From JAAZCI01 sp046462535 (GTDB lineage Bacteria; Pseudomonadota; Gammaproteobacteria; Cardiobacteriales; Wohlfahrtiimonadaceae), in NCBI GenBank assembly GCA_046462535.1, contig JBKGVF010000020.1:1-64000 (forward strand): a stretch of DNA of 64,000 bases. The letters run 5' to 3'. Positions 16,461 through 26,008 of this stretch are shown here, piece by piece (the stretch's first letter is position 1; each line of letters opens with the position of its first letter). The notes below the pieces were generated by a model. It did no database searches and was not told the origin of the DNA. It saw only the letters and a program-made list of their open reading frames with translations. Made by a program: the position numbers and the translations under genes.

Positions 16461-17225
16461 GTGAATATATTACTCATCGATATTGGCAATACCACCTGTG
16501 ATTTTCGCCTCTATAAAGAGGATGAGAATCAACTAATTAAACTGATTCGTCCGGGGACTGATTCCACCTTAATGGCTAATCCTAAAAATGTGATCGCAGC
16601 TCTCCCCCCTTATACCTATGATCTTATTCTCTATGTCTCTGTCGTCCCAAAAATTGAGGCAATTATCACAGAGCTGGGGGCTCTTTTAGCACTTCCAACC
16701 TTCAATATGCGCAATCATCTTCCTCATGCTGCAGAAGATTTTCAACTCAACAATCTCTCTGAACTAGGGGCTGATTTTATCGCTAACTTTTATGGTTTTT
16801 ACGCACACTATCCTGAACAGAATGGGGTGATCGCCTCCTTTGGAACCGCAACTACCCTCTTTGTTGTACAGAATAATCGATTTGTCGGAACAACTATTGC
16901 TCCTGGATTACAATCGAGTTTAGAGGCCCTCTTAAAGAATGCTGCCCTCTTAACCGAGATGGATTATCAAGCAAGTGACAAATTGATGGCCACCAATACC
17001 TTCGATGCGATCAATATCGGCACAATCAACGGTCACTACTACATGGTGATGGGATTGATTGAGGCGATTAAAGAGCAAAATCCGATAGAGAAGATCCTCT
17101 TTACTGGTGGTAATGCCACCTACTTTACCCACTTTGCCAAAAAGAGAGGGATAGTAATCGATGAGGAGCTGATCTTCAAAGGATTAATTCACCTCTATAA
17201 GGAGTCCATCGCTCCCTTGCTCTAA
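16461..17225 (+). CDS. coaX: Type III pantothenate kinase
   Basis: Phosphorylates pantothenate in the first step of coenzyme A synthesis; the type III enzyme is ASKHA-fold and not feedback-inhibited like CoaA. Motifs are LLIDIGNTTCDFRLY at the N terminus (phosphate 1), ELGADFIANFYGFYAHYP (substrate) and ASFGTATTLFVV (phosphate 2), with LFTGGNATYF near the C terminus. An ATG-start version from 16413 adds 16 residues, but the GTG at 16461 begins right at the conserved motif and has an AAGAAGAG site, so I prefer it (254 residues). Confidence 0.93.
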   Translation: MNILLIDIGNTTCDFRLYKEDENQLIKLIRPGTDSTLMANPKNVIAALPPYTYDLILYVSVVPKIEAIITELGALLALPTFNMRNHLPHAAEDFQLNNLSELGADFIANFYGFYAHYPEQNGVIASFGTATTLFVVQNNRFVGTTIAPGLQSSLEALLKNAALLTEMDYQASDKLMATNTFDAINIGTINGHYYMVMGLIEAIKEQNPIEKILFTGGNATYFTHFAKKRGIVIDEELIFKGLIHLYKESIAPLL

Positions 17226-17294
17226 AAGCCAACTCCTAAAGATGAGATAAAAAGATAGTCAACTCAATTAAAAGGTGTAAAATAGAGCTTAAAT

Positions 17295-18299
17295 ATGAAG
17301 ACACCTAACTTTTGGCAGAAGCGGGGCATACTAAGCTATCTACTCACCCCAATTTCGCTCCTCTATCAGATCGGTAGCAGAATTGATCGCTCAATACAGA
17401 AGAAGAAGCGAAAACAGCTCCCTATCCCTACTCTTGTAATGGGGAATATCACTATGGGAGGAAGTGGTAAAACGCCTGCAACAATCGCCCTTGTTAACGC
17501 CTTAACTGCTCACGGGCTCTCAGTTGGTGTACTCTCACGCGGTTATGGACGGCGCTCAAAAGGGATTCGCTTAGCTCATAGTAGAGTCACTAGCGCCGAA
17601 ATTGGTGATGAACCCCTACTGATCTATAAAAAAACAGGGGTCCCTTTAGCGGTAGATAGTAATCGTTACCAAGCGGGACTCTTTTTATTTGAGAAGCATT
17701 CTTATTTAGATGCTATAATTTGTGATGATGGTTTACAGCATCATAAGTTATATGCTGATATTGAGATTGCCGTTATCGGTCGACAAGGATTAGGGAATGG
17801 ATCACTCTTTCCTGCTGGCCCCTTAAGAGAAGATCCTATTCGTTTAATAGAGATGGATTATATTCTTCTTAATGGCGCCGATCCGAGAGAGATCCCCTAT
17901 CTAACGGATATTAATAGAGTGGAGATGGGTAGCAGCATTACCCATGCACTACCACTCCATAGCCGTAAAGGGAGTAAAGAAAAGGGGCGCACTCTAGAGG
18001 AGTTTAAAGGGCAGACTATCCATGCAGTAGCTGGAATCGCCTACCCTGAGAATTTTTTCTCAATGTTAGAAGCTTATGGCATAAACCTAATACGCCACCC
18101 TTTCCCCGATCATTATCACTATACGATCGAGGATTTTCGGCAGATGACGCAGCCTATCTTAATGACAGAGAAGGATGCGGTAAAATGTGCTGAGCTCCCC
18201 ATAAAGGAGGGGTGGGTTGTACCTCTTAAAGCGGAACTTGACCCCCGCTTTATTAAGGAGATTGTCGATAAAATTAGAGCATTAGGAGCAAACAGATGA
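17295..18299 (+). CDS. lpxK: Tetraacyldisaccharide 4'-kinase
   Basis: Phosphorylates the 4' position of the lipid A disaccharide at the inner membrane, giving lipid IVA. The P-loop GNITMGGSGKTPAT is near residues 51-64, followed by VLSRGYGRR, the ICDDGLQHHKL motif (Asp and His of the active site) and an N-terminal hydrophobic helix (ILSYLLTPISLLYQIGSRI). The C-terminal LMTEKDAVKC is also conserved. It shows a Gram-negative outer membrane. The usual msbA partner is not adjacent; instead it overlaps the DUF2218 gene by 4 bases (ATGA). Confidence 0.95.
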   Translation: MKTPNFWQKRGILSYLLTPISLLYQIGSRIDRSIQKKKRKQLPIPTLVMGNITMGGSGKTPATIALVNALTAHGLSVGVLSRGYGRRSKGIRLAHSRVTSAEIGDEPLLIYKKTGVPLAVDSNRYQAGLFLFEKHSYLDAIICDDGLQHHKLYADIEIAVIGRQGLGNGSLFPAGPLREDPIRLIEMDYILLNGADPREIPYLTDINRVEMGSSITHALPLHSRKGSKEKGRTLEEFKGQTIHAVAGIAYPENFFSMLEAYGINLIRHPFPDHYHYTIEDFRQMTQPILMTEKDAVKCAELPIKEGWVVPLKAELDPRFIKEIVDKIRALGANR

Positions 18300-18574
18300 T
18301 TACTTCAAAAGCAAACGTTGAGATGAATGATCCACTACGCGCCATGCGACGCTTATGTCGTCACTGGTCCCATAAATTAACGGTAGACTTTAACGATGAA
18401 GAGGGCAATGTTACGTTTGAGACAGGAAGTGTACATTTCACCATCTTACCCGAGTCTCTATCAATGCACTTAACCGCTGAGACAGAAGAGGATCTAACAA
18501 CGTTACAAGATGTTATCGATCGTCATCTGATCAGAATGGTATCTAACGAAGAATTAACAATTACATGGGTATAA
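18296..18574 (+). CDS. DUF2218 domain protein, unknown function
   Basis: A 92-residue protein with the DUF2218 pattern: RAMRRLCRHWSHKLTVDFNDEEG at residues 15-37, then a beta-rich segment and LQDVIDRHLIRM near the C terminus. It has no signal or membrane helix. In other bacteria members are often linked to iron or siderophore genes, but here it overlaps lpxK by four bases (ATGA), so the two are probably translationally coupled. No function is established from sequence. Confidence 0.75.
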   Translation: MITSKANVEMNDPLRAMRRLCRHWSHKLTVDFNDEEGNVTFETGSVHFTILPESLSMHLTAETEEDLTTLQDVIDRHLIRMVSNEELTITWV

Positions 18575-18631
18575 CAGAGATCAAAAGAGACAATTTTGAT
18601 CCTGTAACCTAAAGAGATTTAAGGAACAAAA

Positions 18632-20959
18632 TTGAATCAAAATAGAAAAAACGCATCTACTCAACAGAGTAAAGATGCAGAATACTTTATTCGCTATCGT
18701 GATAATGATAGCGAATTTTATGAACAGCAGAAGAAGTATGGTCGCGCTATTCCTAGCCGATCGTTTATATTAGAGCTACTCAACTGGAGTGGAAAGCTCG
18801 ATTTCTCCGCCATAGCTAAAGCCTTTAATCTACGGAAAGTGTGGGAGCAGGATGCTCTTGAAACACGCTTAAATGCCATGATTCGCTCAGGAGAGATCTT
18901 TATCGATCAGGATGAATTGATCAATCCTGTCGACCCTAATGCCACTATTATTGGCGTAGTACAGGGCCATACCGAAGGTTTTGGTTTTCTCACACCGGAT
19001 GAGGGGGGAGATGATCTCTTCTTACCCCCTTACGAGATGGCTAAAGTCCTCCATAGTGACCGTATCGAAGCTCGAATAGCAGGATTTGATAATCGTGGGC
19101 GTAAAATTGCAAAAGTTATTCAAATTATTGAGCGTGGATTTACCCAATTTATTGGGCGAGTCTTTCGAGAAGGACCAAACTTAACAATCGTTCCTGAGAA
19201 TCGACGTATCTCAGCACACTTTTCACTCTCTAAAGAGAATAGCTTAAAGACGCGCCACCTTGATATTGTCCGTGCTGAAGTTTTAACTTATCCCGATAAA
19301 GGGGTAACCGCACAAGCAAAGGTAATTGAGTCATTTGGTGATGAAACAACCGTTGAGGTGGAGATTGAGCAAGCGCTACTTGAGCATGAGATTCCCCACC
19401 TCTTCCCCGATGAGGTCAAACGAGCGGTTAAGGAGATCCCTACCTCTGTCTCTCCGAAAGAGAGTGTAGGACGGAAAGATTACCGCAAGCTTCCCTTTGT
19501 CACCATCGATGGGATCTCAGCGCGCGATTTTGATGATGCCGTTTACGCCACTAAAACAAAGCAAGGATATCGACTCTACGTTGCGATAGCAGATGTCTCC
19601 CACTATGTTCCACAAGAGGGAGCTATTAGTGATGAAGCAGAATTACGTGGAACGTCCGTCTACTTTCCTAATCGCGTTATTCCAATGCTCCCTGTAGAGC
19701 TCTCAAATGGAATCTGCTCACTCAATCCCGATGTAGATCGTCTCACAATGGTCGTTGAACTGGATATTAATGAGAAAGGAGAGCTAGTCCATTACCACTT
19801 TTTTGAAGGGGTTATGCGTTCACATGCTCGTTTAACGTACAAACTCGTTCACTCCATTATTGAGGGTGATGAGCTTCTACGTGAAAGCTATCAACACCTT
19901 ACCCCCCATCTTGATACCCTTTACGATCTTTATAAAGTACTCCGTAAAAGTCGTGAAAAGCGTGGTGCTATCGACTTTGAAACAACTGAAACACTCTTTA
20001 TCTATGATGATCAAGGCAATATAGAGCGTATTATTCCTGATGAGCGCAATGATGCCCATAAAATAATTGAAGAGTGTATGATTACCGCCAATATTGCTGC
20101 CGCTCGCTTCTTAGAAGAGCATAAGATGCCGACTCTCTATCGAGTTCATATGCCCCCTGAGGCAGACCGTCTTAAACAGTTACGCACCTTTTTAAAAGAG
20201 TTTAATTTAGGTCTAGGAGGGGGGGACTCTCCAACACCACTCGACTTTGCTAACACATTAGAGAAGAGTAAAGAGCATGAAGCCTTTGAGATGATTCAAA
20301 TGGTTATGCTTCGCTCCCTAATGCAAGCGGTTTATCAGCCAGATAATGGGGGGCACTTTGGCCTATCACTTACCCACTACGCCCACTTTACCTCACCTAT
20401 TCGTCGCTACCCCGACCTTTTAGTGCACCGTGCCATTAAGCATCTTCTTCATGGGGGAACTGCTAAAAATTTTAGCTATACTGATGCAGCGATGTTACAT
20501 CTAGGTGAACATACCTCAATGGCCGAACGACGTGCGGAATTAGCTGTCCGAGATGTTATTGATTGGCTTAAGGCAGAGTATCTCCAAGCCTTTATTGGTG
20601 AAGAGTTCAGTGGACATATTACCAGCGTTACTAATTTTGGCCTCTTTGTCGCGCTCGATGAGCTCTATATCGAAGGTTTAGTCCATATCTCAAATATTCC
20701 TGGAGATTTCTATAACTATGATGAAGAGCGTCATCGCCTCATTGGTGAACGCACCCGACAACAATATCGATTAAATGATGTTGTTAAAGTGCAGGTTGTG
20801 GAATCAAACCCAGAGACAAAACATATCGACTTTGCCCTCCTCTCTCCCATTGTGAAAGAGGGTCATAAACCTCGCAACATCAAAAATCGTGGCAAAGAGA
20901 GTGTGAAAAAGAGAAGAGAGAAGTCCTCTAAAAAGCGAAGACGGAATAGACGGAAATAG
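18632..20959 (+). CDS. rnr: Ribonuclease R (3'-5' exoribonuclease)
   Basis: Degrades structured RNA, including rRNA and tmRNA-tagged messages. Domains in order: N-terminal helical region, cold-shock domains (GHTEGFGFLTPDEGGDDLFLPP split near 112-133), the RNB catalytic domain with the ISARDFDDAVYA metal site, the SLTHYAHFTSPIRRYPDLLVHR signature, an S1 domain (FSGHITSVTNFGLFVAL) and a Lys/Arg-rich tail of about 35 residues. The start is TTG at 18632, supported by a TAAGGAAC ribosome site; no ATG suits the family N terminus. Length 775 is normal for RNase R. Confidence 0.95.
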   Translation: MNQNRKNASTQQSKDAEYFIRYRDNDSEFYEQQKKYGRAIPSRSFILELLNWSGKLDFSAIAKAFNLRKVWEQDALETRLNAMIRSGEIFIDQDELINPVDPNATIIGVVQGHTEGFGFLTPDEGGDDLFLPPYEMAKVLHSDRIEARIAGFDNRGRKIAKVIQIIERGFTQFIGRVFREGPNLTIVPENRRISAHFSLSKENSLKTRHLDIVRAEVLTYPDKGVTAQAKVIESFGDETTVEVEIEQALLEHEIPHLFPDEVKRAVKEIPTSVSPKESVGRKDYRKLPFVTIDGISARDFDDAVYATKTKQGYRLYVAIADVSHYVPQEGAISDEAELRGTSVYFPNRVIPMLPVELSNGICSLNPDVDRLTMVVELDINEKGELVHYHFFEGVMRSHARLTYKLVHSIIEGDELLRESYQHLTPHLDTLYDLYKVLRKSREKRGAIDFETTETLFIYDDQGNIERIIPDERNDAHKIIEECMITANIAAARFLEEHKMPTLYRVHMPPEADRLKQLRTFLKEFNLGLGGGDSPTPLDFANTLEKSKEHEAFEMIQMVMLRSLMQAVYQPDNGGHFGLSLTHYAHFTSPIRRYPDLLVHRAIKHLLHGGTAKNFSYTDAAMLHLGEHTSMAERRAELAVRDVIDWLKAEYLQAFIGEEFSGHITSVTNFGLFVALDELYIEGLVHISNIPGDFYNYDEERHRLIGERTRQQYRLNDVVKVQVVESNPETKHIDFALLSPIVKEGHKPRNIKNRGKESVKKRREKSSKKRRRNRRK

Positions 20960-20975
20960 TTAAAACTCGTAGACT

Positions 20976-21006
20976 AAAGAGAGCTATTAAGCTCTCTTTT
21001 TCTCTC
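20976..21006 (+). terminator. Rho-independent terminator of rnr
   Basis: AAAGAGAGCT pairs with AGCTCTCTTT around an ATTA loop and runs into TTTTTCTCT. It lies 17 bases after the rnr stop. Confidence 0.85.
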
Positions 21007-21037
21007 TGACGACTGATTACAGTAATACTCTAGTGCG

Positions 21038-22111
21038 ATGCGCAAAATTATTCATATCGATATGGATGCATTTTATGCCTCTGTTGAGCAGCGGGAAAAC
21101 CCTGCCTATCGCGGCCGCCCATTAGTCGTTGGTGGTAAGAGTGGTCGTGGCGTTATTGCTGCAGCTAGCTATGAAGCTCGACAATATGGGATTCACTCCG
21201 CAATGCCAGCGCATCAGGCAATTAAAAGATGTCCATCCCTTATTTTTGTAGAGCCTAACTTTGAACTCTATCGCGCTATCTCCCATAAAATTCGTGAGAT
21301 ATTTCTGCATCATACCCCATTGGTTGAACCCCTCTCTCTTGATGAAGCTTTTTTAGATGTAACAGAAAATCGATATAATTATCGCTATGGAATGGAAGTT
21401 GCACAAACCATAAAGAGGGAGATCTACAACACATTAGGTTTAACCGCTTCTGCAGGTGTCTCCTATAATAAGTTTTTAGCGAAAATAGCCTCAGATATTC
21501 GCAAGCCTGACGGACTATTTATCCTTCATCCTAAAAATGCTCCTGCTTTTGTTGATCAATTACCCATTGAAAAATTCTACGGTGTTGGTGCCGTTACAGC
21601 AGAGAAGATGCATCAATTAGGTATCTATAATGGACGCGATTTAAAGTCATTTAGTAAAGAGGCGTTGATTAAACACTTTGGAAAGGTTGGTGAGCAATAT
21701 TATCAATTTGCTCGTGCGATCGATCATCGTCCCGTCAATCCTAACCGAATACGAAAATCGGTCGGAGTTGAAGAGACCCTCCCAAATAATATTACAAATA
21801 GAGGAGCTCTCTTAACTCTCTTAAAGCCACTATTAGAGGAGCTTATTCGCCGCTGCCGCAAAGCAGATTTTATTGGAAGAACCTTTATATTAAAGGTGAA
21901 ATATTATGACTTTCAACAGATTACCCGAAGTCGTACTGTCAATTTTGCTTTAGGGGAAGAGAGCGCCCCCTTATGGTCTCTACTCCTCCTTCTACTTCAG
22001 GAAATCCCACTTAATAAGAGCATCCGACTCATCGGCGTTGCTATCCAAAATATCGACCAAGAGAAACATGCTCTTAATAATGAATTAAATCAGAGCGAGT
22101 TAAAATTTTAA
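21038..22111 (+). CDS. dinB: DNA polymerase IV (Y family)
   Basis: Error-prone translesion polymerase. The palm motifs IHIDMDAFYASVEQRENP at the start and SLDEAFLDVTEN near residue 104 carry the catalytic acidic residues. The steric-gate and thumb region (GVSYNKFLAKIASDIRKPDG) and helix-hairpin-helix IEKFYGVGAVTAEKM follow, and a little-finger domain ends the protein. The extreme C terminus (ending NELNQSELKF) shows no clear beta-clamp QLxLF motif. I see no LexA site of correct spacing upstream. Confidence 0.95.
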   Translation: MRKIIHIDMDAFYASVEQRENPAYRGRPLVVGGKSGRGVIAAASYEARQYGIHSAMPAHQAIKRCPSLIFVEPNFELYRAISHKIREIFLHHTPLVEPLSLDEAFLDVTENRYNYRYGMEVAQTIKREIYNTLGLTASAGVSYNKFLAKIASDIRKPDGLFILHPKNAPAFVDQLPIEKFYGVGAVTAEKMHQLGIYNGRDLKSFSKEALIKHFGKVGEQYYQFARAIDHRPVNPNRIRKSVGVEETLPNNITNRGALLTLLKPLLEELIRRCRKADFIGRTFILKVKYYDFQQITRSRTVNFALGEESAPLWSLLLLLLQEIPLNKSIRLIGVAIQNIDQEKHALNNELNQSELKF

Positions 22112-22454
22112 TCGCCCAGATCTCCTCTCCTCTTAAAAGATTCAAATCATTCTTAAATAAGATTACAAATTGTCAATGAGAGTGCAAAATCATTGATTAT
22201 TCTATCTTTTATGTAAGTATCTTATTAACAAGCACCCTTGATTACACCCAAAGAGGGTATCAATTCAATCTAAAATTCAGCGATAAAGAAGCAGTTAGCT
22301 GATCTTGCTCCTTGATTAATCCCTACTCTCTCACTACAATTAGCCTACAAAACAGACAGCATCGACTCCTTACAGAGGAAGAAGAGAGCACTATTATTGA
22401 TCCATAATCGCGATGCTAATCGCTTAACTTACCAATAAAATAAGGATTTAATGA
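22112..22454. other. Intergenic region between dinB and sqr
   Basis: A 343-base gap. It holds no open frame of note, no clear hairpin terminator for dinB and no convincing promoter hexamers. An AAGGATTTA ribosome site lies at its end for the sqr gene. Confidence 0.4.
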
Positions 22455-23837
22455 ATGACCGAAAAGAATAGAACTAATGATGCCAAAACGAACGAGGCAT
22501 TATCTAATCCCGATCGTCGCCGCGCGCTAAAGATGCTTAGTGCAGCTGGTGCTAGCTCAATTGCTATTGGCGCTATTAGTACCGGTGGTATTCTACTCAA
22601 TAGCAAACCAAAGTATGACAAAGTCCCTACCTCCGCAAAAATTGTTATTGCTGGGGCTGGGGCCGCTGGGCTCACGGCAGCATCCCGCCTCTCACAGCGC
22701 TTACAGGGTGCTTCAATTACCATTATTGATCCTCGAGCAGAACACTACTATCAGCCTGGATTCACCCTCGTAGCTGCTGGCATAAAAGATGGCGATTATC
22801 CCATCTCAAAAACGACCGATTATCTCCCTAAAGATGTTGAATATCTGCAAGAGAAAGTAGCTGAAATTGATCCAGATGGGAATAAAGTAGTAACAAGTAG
22901 TGGTAAAAATATCAAGTATGATTATCTTATCGTTGCAACTGGCTTAAAGCTCGATTACAACGCAATTGAAGGGATGGAAGAGTCCTTAATCGGTCGTGAA
23001 GGAATTGGCAGTATCTACCATAGCCCTGAAGCTGCAGAAAAAACTTGGGCACTAATGTCTAAGTTTGCCGATGAAGGGGGAGTTGGAGTCTTTCAAAGAC
23101 CTGGTACTGAAATGAAATGTGCCGGTGCTCCTTTAAAATATACCTTCATTACTGAAGATTATTTAACCCGACGCAAAACCCGTGGCAAAGCAGAACTTAT
23201 CTACAACTCTAATAATAAAGCCCTCTTTAGTGTTCCCATTGTCTCAGAAAAGGTACGTATGCTCTTTCGGGAACGGGATATTATTATGAATTACGATCGC
23301 ATCTTAAAAGCGATTGATCCAGGTAAAAAAATTGTAACCTTCTCATCACCTGAGGGAGATGTGGAACTAGGATATGACTTTATCAATGTTGTCCCCCCCA
23401 TGGTGGCTAATGATGTTGTGCGTAATAGCCCTCTACCTTGGCAGACTGGTCAATGGGGCGATGAGGGCTGGATGGAGGTAGATCGTGGCACACTACGCCA
23501 TGTGCGCTACCCCAATGTCTTTGGTGTCGGGGATATTGCAGGTGTTCCTAAAGGAAAGACAGCTGCTAGCGTTAAATGGCAAGTACCTGTGGCCGTTGAT
23601 CATCTTATTGCGGATATTGAAGGAAAAGAGTCTACGGAACTCTATACCGGATATACATCCTGTCCCATGATTACCCGCTTAGGGCAAGCGATGTTGGTTG
23701 AGTTTGATTATGAGAATAATCTCATGCCCTCCTTCCCAGGTGTTATTGCACCCTTAGAGGAGCTCTGGATTAGCTGGGTTATGAAAACAATGGCACTTAA
23801 GCCCACCTATATCAGTATGTTACGCGGACTGGCTTAA
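22455..23837 (+). CDS. sqr: Sulfide:quinone oxidoreductase with Tat-type N terminus
   Basis: FAD enzyme that oxidises sulfide and passes electrons to quinone. Residues 1-48 resemble a Tat signal or anchor (NPDRRRALKM followed by a weakly hydrophobic Ala/Gly/Ile stretch). The dinucleotide motif IVIAGAGAAGLTAASRL is at 63-79, DYLIVATGL at 156-164 and the FAD-binding FGVGDIAGVPKGKTAASV at 356-373. Only two cysteines are visible, Cys222 (MKCAGAPLK) and Cys403 (TSCPMITR), which is the pair conserved in type II SQR. It is followed 36 bases later by a small membrane protein. Flavocytochrome c sulfide dehydrogenase is a less likely alternative. Confidence 0.85.
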   Translation: MTEKNRTNDAKTNEALSNPDRRRALKMLSAAGASSIAIGAISTGGILLNSKPKYDKVPTSAKIVIAGAGAAGLTAASRLSQRLQGASITIIDPRAEHYYQPGFTLVAAGIKDGDYPISKTTDYLPKDVEYLQEKVAEIDPDGNKVVTSSGKNIKYDYLIVATGLKLDYNAIEGMEESLIGREGIGSIYHSPEAAEKTWALMSKFADEGGVGVFQRPGTEMKCAGAPLKYTFITEDYLTRRKTRGKAELIYNSNNKALFSVPIVSEKVRMLFRERDIIMNYDRILKAIDPGKKIVTFSSPEGDVELGYDFINVVPPMVANDVVRNSPLPWQTGQWGDEGWMEVDRGTLRHVRYPNVFGVGDIAGVPKGKTAASVKWQVPVAVDHLIADIEGKESTELYTGYTSCPMITRLGQAMLVEFDYENNLMPSFPGVIAPLEELWISWVMKTMALKPTYISMLRGLA

Positions 23838-23872
23838 CCTGCCCCTAAAAACAATAAGGATTACTATATATT

Positions 23873-24220
23873 ATGAAAGAGTTAGATTTTTTATCGATTA
23901 TCTCTGTCTTCCAAGAGATGCTAGGTCCTCTACTATGGATTTTATTAGCCATTATTATCTTTGGTACCTCAGCCTTTATCGCCCTACTCCTTTTTGAGCG
24001 AAAAGTTGAGTCAAATCGTATGGTTCGCTCTCAAGCCGGGGGAATCTTAGGGGGTATTTTAGCACTGATCATTATGGCTAAAGTCTCCTCATCGGGATTT
24101 ACTGATGCTGGCGGGCCTGCCGACTGGTTCTTAATTGCGCTGGTTTTTGGATTAGGATTTATTGGTGCAACAATCATCCTCTATACAATTGCTGGTTGGA
24201 GCCGTGCATTAGCTAAGTAA
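23873..24220 (+). CDS. Small three-helix membrane protein next to sqr (DUF5368-like)
   Basis: A 115-residue protein with three predicted membrane helices near residues 16-40 (LGPLLWILLAIIIFGTSAFI), 55-72 and 84-108, and few charged residues in between. It resembles small DUF5368-type proteins found beside sulfide oxidation genes, but I am not certain of the family. Its position directly after sqr, with a shared terminator behind it, suggests that it is the membrane partner or anchor of the quinone reductase. Confidence 0.6.
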   Translation: MKELDFLSIISVFQEMLGPLLWILLAIIIFGTSAFIALLLFERKVESNRMVRSQAGGILGGILALIIMAKVSSSGFTDAGGPADWFLIALVFGLGFIGATIILYTIAGWSRALAK

Positions 24221-24258
24221 GCATATTACATGCTCCTACTTATGAGCACTTTTAGAAT

Positions 24259-24296
24259 AAGCCTAAGGTATGTGACATACTCCTTAGGCTTTTTTC
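24259..24296 (+). terminator. Rho-independent terminator of the sqr operon
   Basis: AAGCCTAAGG and CCTTAGGCTT form a long stem, extended by ATGT/ACAT pairs, followed by TTTTTTC. It ends 10 bases before the convergent rhtA stop. Confidence 0.9.
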
Positions 24297-24305
24297 TTCC
24301 CATCT

Positions 24306-25196
24306 CTATAAAGTCGATTCCGGCTCCACTCTCTCTTGCTGATTACTCTCAGCACTTAATGCTACACCAGCGGCAGCAATAATAATCGCCCCTAAGGCAC
24401 ACCACTGCATTAAAGTTAATGCTTCCCCTAAAAATATTAACCCTGAGAGAGCCCCCACTGCCGGCTCTAAACTTGCCAGTGCACCAAATGTTTTACGGGG
24501 TAATCGGGTTAAAGCGATCATCTCTAAGGCATAGGGAATCGCTGACGAGAAGAGCGCAACGGCAAAAGCTAATGGTAATATTGAAGGGGTAAAGATAACT
24601 GTTCCCGACTTAATTAATCCCACAGGAAAGAAGATAGCTGCAGAGATTATTGTTCCTACCGGTGCCGTCGCAGAACCATAATAGAAACCTGCCTTCTGCC
24701 CATAAATAATATAGATAGCCCAGCAGACACCCGCACCTAATGCATATAGCGCACCAACTAAATCAATATGATCTGCCTCCCCTCTAGGAAGTAAAAAATA
24801 GAGCCCTAAAACAATAAATCCAAGCCAAACAAAATCCATCCGGCGACGGGATGAGTAGAGTGCAACAGCTAAAGGACCTGTAAATTCTAATGCTACTGCT
24901 ATACCAATAGGGAGAGTCTGTAGCGATTGGTAAAAGAGAAAATTCATAAACCCTAATGAAATGCCATAAGCAAAAAGATAACGGAGATTCTCTCGGTTAA
25001 ATTGATGTTTCCAAGGCTTAAAAAAGAGGGTTAATAGAAGAGCACTAATCCCCAGGCGCATCGCTGTAACACCTTCAGAGCCAATCTCAGCAAAGAGACT
25101 CTTCGCTAACGAGGCCCCCCCTTGCAATGAGATCATCCCTAAAACTAATAGAAGAATTGGGATTAATATCCCATGCTGTAATCGCGCTAATAACAT
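24306..25196 (-). CDS. rhtA: Threonine/homoserine exporter RhtA (EamA family)
   Basis: Inner-membrane amino-acid exporter of the drug/metabolite transporter superfamily with ten helices in two EamA repeats. The match to RhtA is close through the whole length of 296: IQGGASLAKSLF-like LQGGASLAKSLF near residue 24, GIAVALEFTGPLAVALYSSRR, ALGAGVCWAIYIIYGQKAG and LEMIALTRLPRKTFGALASLEPA. It is a single gene; no threonine operon is in the window. Substrate is inferred from family similarity. Confidence 0.9.
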   Translation of the reverse strand: MLLARLQHGILIPILLLVLGMISLQGGASLAKSLFAEIGSEGVTAMRLGISALLLTLFFKPWKHQFNRENLRYLFAYGISLGFMNFLFYQSLQTLPIGIAVALEFTGPLAVALYSSRRRMDFVWLGFIVLGLYFLLPRGEADHIDLVGALYALGAGVCWAIYIIYGQKAGFYYGSATAPVGTIISAAIFFPVGLIKSGTVIFTPSILPLAFAVALFSSAIPYALEMIALTRLPRKTFGALASLEPAVGALSGLIFLGEALTLMQWCALGAIIIAAAGVALSAESNQQERVEPESTL

Positions 25197-25345
25197 AGGC
25201 CCTGCTCCTAATCTATTCTACTCACTAGATGAGAGAAAGCGTTAAGATAAGTCTCTCTACACCCATCTCAACGCTTCTAAATCACTACAAAATTGTATTA
25301 AAGAGGGGATTTCCCCTAAGCTTTTAAGCTCTACCCCACAGTTAC

Positions 25346-25768
25346 TTATGCTCGTGGAACAATTGCATTAGTTACCTTAATTGTGGAGATCAATCGTCCA
25401 TCCTCTTCTGAATAGATATTCACATCCCAAACATGGGTCCGCCCACCTTGATGAAGAATTGTGGCTTTTGCTACTACCGTCTCCCCCATTAAACCGCCAG
25501 AGACATGGCTTGCACTAATCTGCATTCCAACACAACCATAATCAGGGTAGACCAGATAGAGAGAGCCTAAACCAGCTAAGGACTCAGCTAAAGCAATTGA
25601 TGCGCCACCATGTAGATTTCCTACCATCTGCGTATTATGCTTAACCACGGGCATAGTAGCCTCAGCATATCCCTCTCGAACTGCTGTGAATTTCATTCCT
25701 AAATGCCCCATTAAATTATCGGCATTCAACTCATTTAAATCCTGTAAGGTTAACTTCTTCTTACTCAA
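25346..25768 (-). CDS. Hotdog-fold acyl-CoA thioesterase (YdiI/PaaI-like)
   Basis: A 140-residue single hotdog domain. The active-site segment VGNLHGGASIALAESLAGLG (near residues 49-68) carries the HGG and the catalytic Glu of the YdiI/EntH/MenI branch, and VMQIS-like VGMQISASHVSGG follows. Such enzymes release CoA from aryl- or acyl-CoA, and MenI acts in menaquinone synthesis. No menaquinone or enterobactin gene is near, so the substrate is not known. Probably monocistronic. Confidence 0.85.
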   Translation of the reverse strand: MSKKKLTLQDLNELNADNLMGHLGMKFTAVREGYAEATMPVVKHNTQMVGNLHGGASIALAESLAGLGSLYLVYPDYGCVGMQISASHVSGGLMGETVVAKATILHQGGRTHVWDVNIYSEEDGRLISTIKVTNAIVPRA

Positions 25769-26008
25769 AGTCTCATTCCTCCTCTGTTATATCGATGGTT
25801 TAATAACACCATCTCTTTATTGCTATATGAGCACTTATAAACAAGCTAACATATTGCAAGAGAAATTCTATTTTAGCAAGTAACAGACGGCTAAAAATCC
25901 ACTCCCTTGCCATTTAGGGGAATTCCCACTATCTTTACAGATCATCTAAATGCTTTTGCTAAGGCTAACTGATTAATAATAACGATAATTAACGTTTAGG
26001 AGAATGGT

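Noticed and set aside
21008..21037. Possible LexA box upstream of dinB
   Set aside because: ACTG-ATTA-CAGT is symmetric but the CTGT-N8-ACAG spacing is not met; the nearest CTGA and ACAG are nine bases apart.
22130..22160. tRNA-like GATTCAAATC near the end of dinB
   Set aside because: No matching acceptor stem, anticodon stem or D-arm could be folded around it.
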